7,789 nt of DNA, taken from assembly GCA_023132075.1 (NCBI GenBank), contig JAGLYT010000071.1, positions 1 through 7,789 on the forward strand, read 5' to 3'. Shown one piece after another: positions 4,876 to 7,789 of this stretch; positions within the stretch are counted from its first letter, which is position 1; each line of letters starts with the position of its first letter. This DNA is from JAGLHV01 sp023132075 [NCBI: bacterium]. Lineage in GTDB: Bacteria > CBDUZB01 > JAGLHV01. The notes beneath the pieces are model-generated. The model was not told the DNA's origin and searched no databases. It saw only the letters and a program-made list of their open reading frames with translations. A program made the translations under genes and the position numbers.

Positions 4876-6186
4876 TTACTCTGTTATAGCCAATATCGTT
4901 TGCCAAAAAGTATTTTCAGGATTAATTTTCTTTCTTTTATTGATGGCCATAGTCAGTGGAACATGGGTAAAACGCTGGCTCCAGGAACTAATAAACATAT
5001 CGGTTTTTCCTGCCATACCGGCATGAACGGCGTTCTGCCCAAAAAACAGACAAAGCACAGAATCAAACGCATTAGCAGGACAACTGCGGATAGTATAACT
5101 GGGATCAATATATTTTACCGTAATGGGAATATTTTTCTTTTTAAAATATTCCTTAATCGATTGTTTCAAAAAAAATCCTATATCTTTATGTCGAACATTT
5201 CCGGAAGAATCTTTTACTGTTTCTTTACTTTGTCCCATAAGATATTGTCCTGCACCTTCAGCAACAACGATGACTGCATGCTGTTTTCGCTCCAATCTTT
5301 TCTCTAACCGCCGCAAAAATCCTTTATCCCCATCAAGAGCAAAAGGCACTTCCGGAACCAGACAAAAATTTACATCACTATTAGCAAGAGATGCCCCGGT
5401 CGCTATAAATCCGGAATCTCTTCCCATCAGCTTGACCAACCCAATCCCGTTAAAAGCGGCTTTAGCTTCTTCGTTTGCCGCAGCAATAGAATTACGCGCT
5501 TCTTCCACAGCAGTGGCAAACCCGAATGTTGTCTCCGAACAGTAAATATCATTATCAATCGTTTTCGGAATTCCAATTACAGAAATAAGTTCTCCCTGCC
5601 TTTTTATCTCTTTACAAATATTATGTGCTCCGTTAAACGTTCCATCCCCTCCAATAGTAAAAAGAATCTTTATTTTATACTTGATGAGTGTCTTTACCAT
5701 ATCCTCAAGATTCTGGTGTCCCCGGCTGCTTCCTAATATAGTTCCTCCTTTGTGTTGGATCTCTTTAACAACAGAAGGATTTAATTCCAACGGCTCTTTC
5801 CTTGCTCCCGAAGAAATTCCTTCATATCCGTACCTAAAACCTAATACTTTCTTAACCCCATATTGCCATTGCAGGGTTAAAACTATTGTCCTGATAACAT
5901 CATTTAATCCCGGACAAATTCCACCGCAAGTAACAATCCCGCAAGTTATTTCCTCCGGATTGAAAAAAATCTTTTTCCGGGGACCGGCAGGTTGAAAAGC
6001 CGGGGGAGTTTCCCTACAGTCAAAATACTGCTTATTTTTCTTACTATCGGAATGAACTAAAATTTTGTCATCATCATTGACAAACAAAGCATCATCCAGG
6101 TTTAAAGGAGATTTTATTTTAGCCTCTCCTAAAGAATGTATGTCTAAATTTTTTAGCTCCTCATCTCCGGGAATATTTAATTCCAT
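4876..6186 (-). CDS. pfkA: ATP-type 6-phosphofructokinase, long (TP0108/plant-like) clade
   Basis: This 436-residue enzyme phosphorylates fructose 6-phosphate to fructose 1,6-bisphosphate in glycolysis, in the cytoplasm. Visible motifs are the phosphate-binding GGICPGLNDVIR (88-99), GGDGTFNGA (179-187), PKTIDND (207-213, catalytic base D211), MGRDSGF (254-260), PEVPF (278-282) and YIDPSYTIRSCPANAFDS (359-376). The Gly in GGDGT favours ATP; pyrophosphate enzymes have Asp there. The Lys in PKTIDND is the pyrophosphate-type residue. This mixed Gly/Lys signature is known from plant ATP enzymes and the Treponema TP0108 group. An approximately 75-residue N-terminal extension precedes the catalytic core, also typical of that clade. 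I chose ATG 6186, six bases after AAGGAG; a TTG two codons earlier overlaps that spacing. It lies 43 bp below the scaffold gene. The ATP assignment is by residue signature only. Confidence 0.92.
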   Translation of the reverse strand: MELNIPGDEELKNLDIHSLGEAKIKSPLNLDDALFVNDDDKILVHSDSKKNKQYFDCRETPPAFQPAGPRKKIFFNPEEITCGIVTCGGICPGLNDVIRTIVLTLQWQYGVKKVLGFRYGYEGISSGARKEPLELNPSVVKEIQHKGGTILGSSRGHQNLEDMVKTLIKYKIKILFTIGGDGTFNGAHNICKEIKRQGELISVIGIPKTIDNDIYCSETTFGFATAVEEARNSIAAANEEAKAAFNGIGLVKLMGRDSGFIATGASLANSDVNFCLVPEVPFALDGDKGFLRRLEKRLERKQHAVIVVAEGAGQYLMGQSKETVKDSSGNVRHKDIGFFLKQSIKEYFKKKNIPITVKYIDPSYTIRSCPANAFDSVLCLFFGQNAVHAGMAGKTDMFISSWSQRFTHVPLTMAINKRKKINPENTFWQTILAITE

Positions 6187-6211
6187 AACCAACTCCTTTT
6201 TTTATAGATTA

Positions 6212-6228
6212 AGTAATGTCAAAAATGT
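6212..6228. repeat. 17-bp direct repeat, copy 2 (above pfk)
   Basis: This is identical to 4841-4857 and lies in the 43-bp gap between the scaffold gene stop and the pfk ribosome site. Together the copies precisely flank pfk. On the minus strand TTGACA is followed by TATAAA only 10 bp away, too close for a sigma70 promoter. Confidence 0.7.
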
Positions 6229-6229
6229 T

Positions 6230-6607
6230 TTATTCTTTTTCTTGTTTTTTAAAATAATCATCAATGGCTAATTTTAAAGCATCTTCGGCAAGAACAGAAC
6301 AATGTGTTTTTTTAGGCGGTAATCCGCCTAACGCTTCAACAACTATTTTATTAGATATTACCTTTGCCTCATCTATGCTTTTCCCTTTAATAAGTTCGGT
6401 AAGCATTGACCCACTGGCAATAGCGGCACCACAACCAAATGTTTTGAATTTTACATCAACAATTATATTATCTTTGACTTTAATATATAATTCCATAACA
6501 TCCCCGCAAACAGGACTACCTACATGGCCAATACCATCAGGCTCTTTCATTTCTCCGACATTTCTGGGATGCTGAAAATGTTCTATTACTTTTTCAGTAT
6601 ATTGCAT
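6230..6607 (-). CDS. nifU: Fe-S cluster assembly scaffold, IscU/NifU N-terminal type
   Basis: This 125-residue cytoplasmic scaffold takes sulfur from a cysteine desulfurase and iron to build [2Fe-2S]/[4Fe-4S] clusters for apoproteins. The N-terminus YTEKVIEHFQHPRNVGEM is diagnostic. The three cluster cysteines are present: C34 in SPVCGD (with D36), C59 in FGCGAAIASGS, and C103 in KTHCSVLAEDA with H102 next to it. It consists only of the IscU-like domain and lacks the ferredoxin-like and C-terminal Nfu domains of full NifU. The LPPKKTHC segment differs from the LPPVKLHC and HSCxxHI versions of classic IscU but fits anaerobe NifU-like scaffolds. GAGGAG (6615-6620) precedes the ATG by seven bases. 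It starts 30 bp after the desulfurase gene, so the two form an operon. Confidence 0.95.
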   Translation of the reverse strand: MQYTEKVIEHFQHPRNVGEMKEPDGIGHVGSPVCGDVMELYIKVKDNIIVDVKFKTFGCGAAIASGSMLTELIKGKSIDEAKVISNKIVVEALGGLPPKKTHCSVLAEDALKLAIDDYFKKQEKE

Positions 6608-6637
6608 CGTTACGCTCCTCTGTATACAATTTTTTCT

Positions 6638-7789
6638 TTATTTCTTTTTATAAAAGGGGGATATTCCCCTCAACCGGTTTACAATTCCGGACAAGATATC
6701 CGCAACATAATCAATGTCCTCTTGAGTATTACCTTCACCGAGACTAAACCTTATTGCCCCTTGAGCAACCTGTGGATTTACTCCCATTGCTTTTAAAACA
6801 TGAGACGGTTCTAACGTTCCCGAAGTACAGGCTGACCCGGTTGAAACAGCTATGCCTTTCATATCCAGGTCAAGAATTATTGCTTCCCCTTCTACCCCTT
6901 CAAAGCTTAAATTTAACGTATTGGGTAATCTTTCCCTTTCATGCCCGTGCAAAAAAACATCTTCTATTTTTTCATTGATACGGACCCATAACCTATCGCG
7001 TAAATTAGTCAGCCGTATTGCTTCTTCTTCCATCGTAACAGAGGCAATTTCCATCGCTTTAGCCAGTCCAATAATCCCCGGAACATTTTCTGTTCCGGCC
7101 CGTTTATTTTTTTCATGGTGTCCGCCATGAATTAATGGCTGAATTTTTGTCCCTTTACGAATATAAAGAATGCCCACACCTTTAGGCCCATAGAGTTTAT
7201 GCCCGGATAAGGAAACTAAATCCACATTTAATTCATCTACTTTTACCGGAATCTTGCCTGCCGATTGAACGGCATCTATATGAAAATAAATCCCTTTTTC
7301 TTTAGCTATTTTTCCAACTTCGGCAACAGGCTCTATTGTCCCCATCTCATTATTGGCATGCATAATACTAATAAGAATTGTTTCCTCCCCAATTGTTTTT
7401 TTTACCTCTTCAGGATTAATTAAACCATATTTATCTACCGGAAGGAAGGTAATTCGAAACCCTTGTTTTTCTAAATATTTACAAGAATTTAAAACCGCAT
7501 GATGTTCTATTGACGAAGTTATGATATGTTTCCCTTTAGCCTGATTTGCATAAGCTATTCCTTTAATAGCAAAATTATCCGCTTCCGTTCCGCCGCCGGT
7601 AAAAATTATTTCCCCGGACTTAGCCCCAATAAAAACGGCCACTTTTTCCCTCGCCTCTTCCACCGCTTTTCGTGCCTGTTGACCAAACTGATGAAAACTG
7701 GAGGCATTACCATAAATTTCCCTGTAATAAGGTAACATTTCTTTAATTACTTCCGGATGCACCGGAGTAGTAGCATTATAATCTAAATA
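6638..7789 (-). CDS. nifS: Cysteine desulfurase, NifS/IscS family (5' end cut by window)
   Basis: This PLP enzyme removes sulfur from L-cysteine as a persulfide and supplies the scaffold encoded next door. The 383 visible residues include LDYNATTP (2-9), GGGTEADN (65-72), IEHHAV (94-99), HANNEMGTIEP (144-154), DAVQSAGK (172-179), the PLP lysine K198 in SGHKLYGPKG (195-204), RAGTENV (230-236), and the persulfide cysteine C321 in GSACTSG. The frame is open to the window edge, where YLDYNATTP normally lies about three to five residues after the initiator Met, so almost the whole protein is present. A GTG at 7760-7762 is not the start, because conserved family sequence continues before it. The short active-site loop is group I NifS/IscS type. 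With the adjacent scaffold, this is a minimal desulfurase-scaffold pair. Confidence 0.96.
   Translation of the reverse strand, partial: YLDYNATTPVHPEVIKEMLPYYREIYGNASSFHQFGQQARKAVEEAREKVAVFIGAKSGEIIFTGGGTEADNFAIKGIAYANQAKGKHIITSSIEHHAVLNSCKYLEKQGFRITFLPVDKYGLINPEEVKKTIGEETILISIMHANNEMGTIEPVAEVGKIAKEKGIYFHIDAVQSAGKIPVKVDELNVDLVSLSGHKLYGPKGVGILYIRKGTKIQPLIHGGHHEKNKRAGTENVPGIIGLAKAMEIASVTMEEEAIRLTNLRDRLWVRINEKIEDVFLHGHERERLPNTLNLSFEGVEGEAIILDLDMKGIAVSTGSACTSGTLEPSHVLKAMGVNPQVAQGAIRFSLGEGNTQEDIDYVADILSGIVNRLRGISPFYKKK

Noticed and set aside
4900-5995. Several plus-strand open frames within pfk
   Set aside because: They mirror the strongly conserved pfk reading frame and lack ribosome sites or protein-like features.
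6187-6192. TTG start two codons upstream of the pfk ATG
   Set aside because: It would sit almost on top of the AAGGAG ribosome site; ATG 6184-6186 has normal spacing.
4841-6228. The 17-bp repeats as promoters through their TTGACA
   Set aside because: No -10 hexamer lies 16-18 bp downstream in either copy; the only TATAAA is 10 bp away.
7760-7762. GTG as the start of the cysteine desulfurase
   Set aside because: The family-conserved YLDYNATTP continues in frame upstream to the window edge, so the gene is cut by the window rather than started here.

Overview
The window is AT-rich bacterial chromosome from a strict or fermentative anaerobe. The evidence is a cytoplasmic [FeFe]-hydrogenase large subunit with a full H-cluster, an IscU/NifU-type scaffold next to a NifS/IscS-type cysteine desulfurase, and a glycolytic 6-phosphofructokinase of the long lineage shared by spirochaetes and plants. 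The lineage cannot be fixed from the sequence. Clostridia-like, Treponema-like and candidate-phylum anaerobes (Atribacterota or Omnitrophota type) all remain possible. Every protein gene called lies on the minus strand, so transcription runs from high to low coordinates.

Right side (7789 to 4644): a nifS-like gene, cut by the window edge within a few codons of its start, is followed at short spacing by a nifU/iscU-like scaffold gene, a long ATP-type phosphofructokinase, and a 58-residue two-helix membrane protein. A 17-bp direct repeat lies just upstream of the start of each of the last two genes, so the copies flank the phosphofructokinase gene. Next comes about 310 bp with no confident gene.

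Middle (4330 to 800): two paralogous 53-codon genes bracket a block made of the hydrogenase, a seven-motif-rich YjdF/DUF2238 membrane protein, a 67-residue four-cysteine protein and an FmdB-type zinc-ribbon protein. The two small paralogues differ mostly at synonymous positions and share their ribosome-binding leader. The lower copy has its own consensus-like promoter, overlapped by a 12-bp-arm inverted repeat that looks like an operator, and it ends in a strong hairpin terminator.

Left side (800 to 1): past the terminator lie a perfect 36-bp palindrome and a short CAATAGGGG repeat cluster. After them comes what looks like an integron gene cassette. A good sigma70-type promoter leads to a GTTATAG boundary, then a ribosome site, a gene for a small secreted protein, and an attC-like imperfect inverted repeat whose outer box overlaps the stop codon and is exactly complementary to the upstream boundary. 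No integrase gene is in the window. This lone cassette (or array edge) without an integrase is the most unusual structure here. The paired 53-residue proteins around the hydrogenase block are the second.

How the genes fit together: the desulfurase and scaffold make Fe-S clusters, and the hydrogenase, which should bind about five accessory clusters plus the H-cluster, is the main Fe-S consumer in the window. The phosphofructokinase feeds glycolysis, the likely source of electrons that the hydrogenase discards as H2. This is a functional reading of the gene content, not proof of co-regulation.
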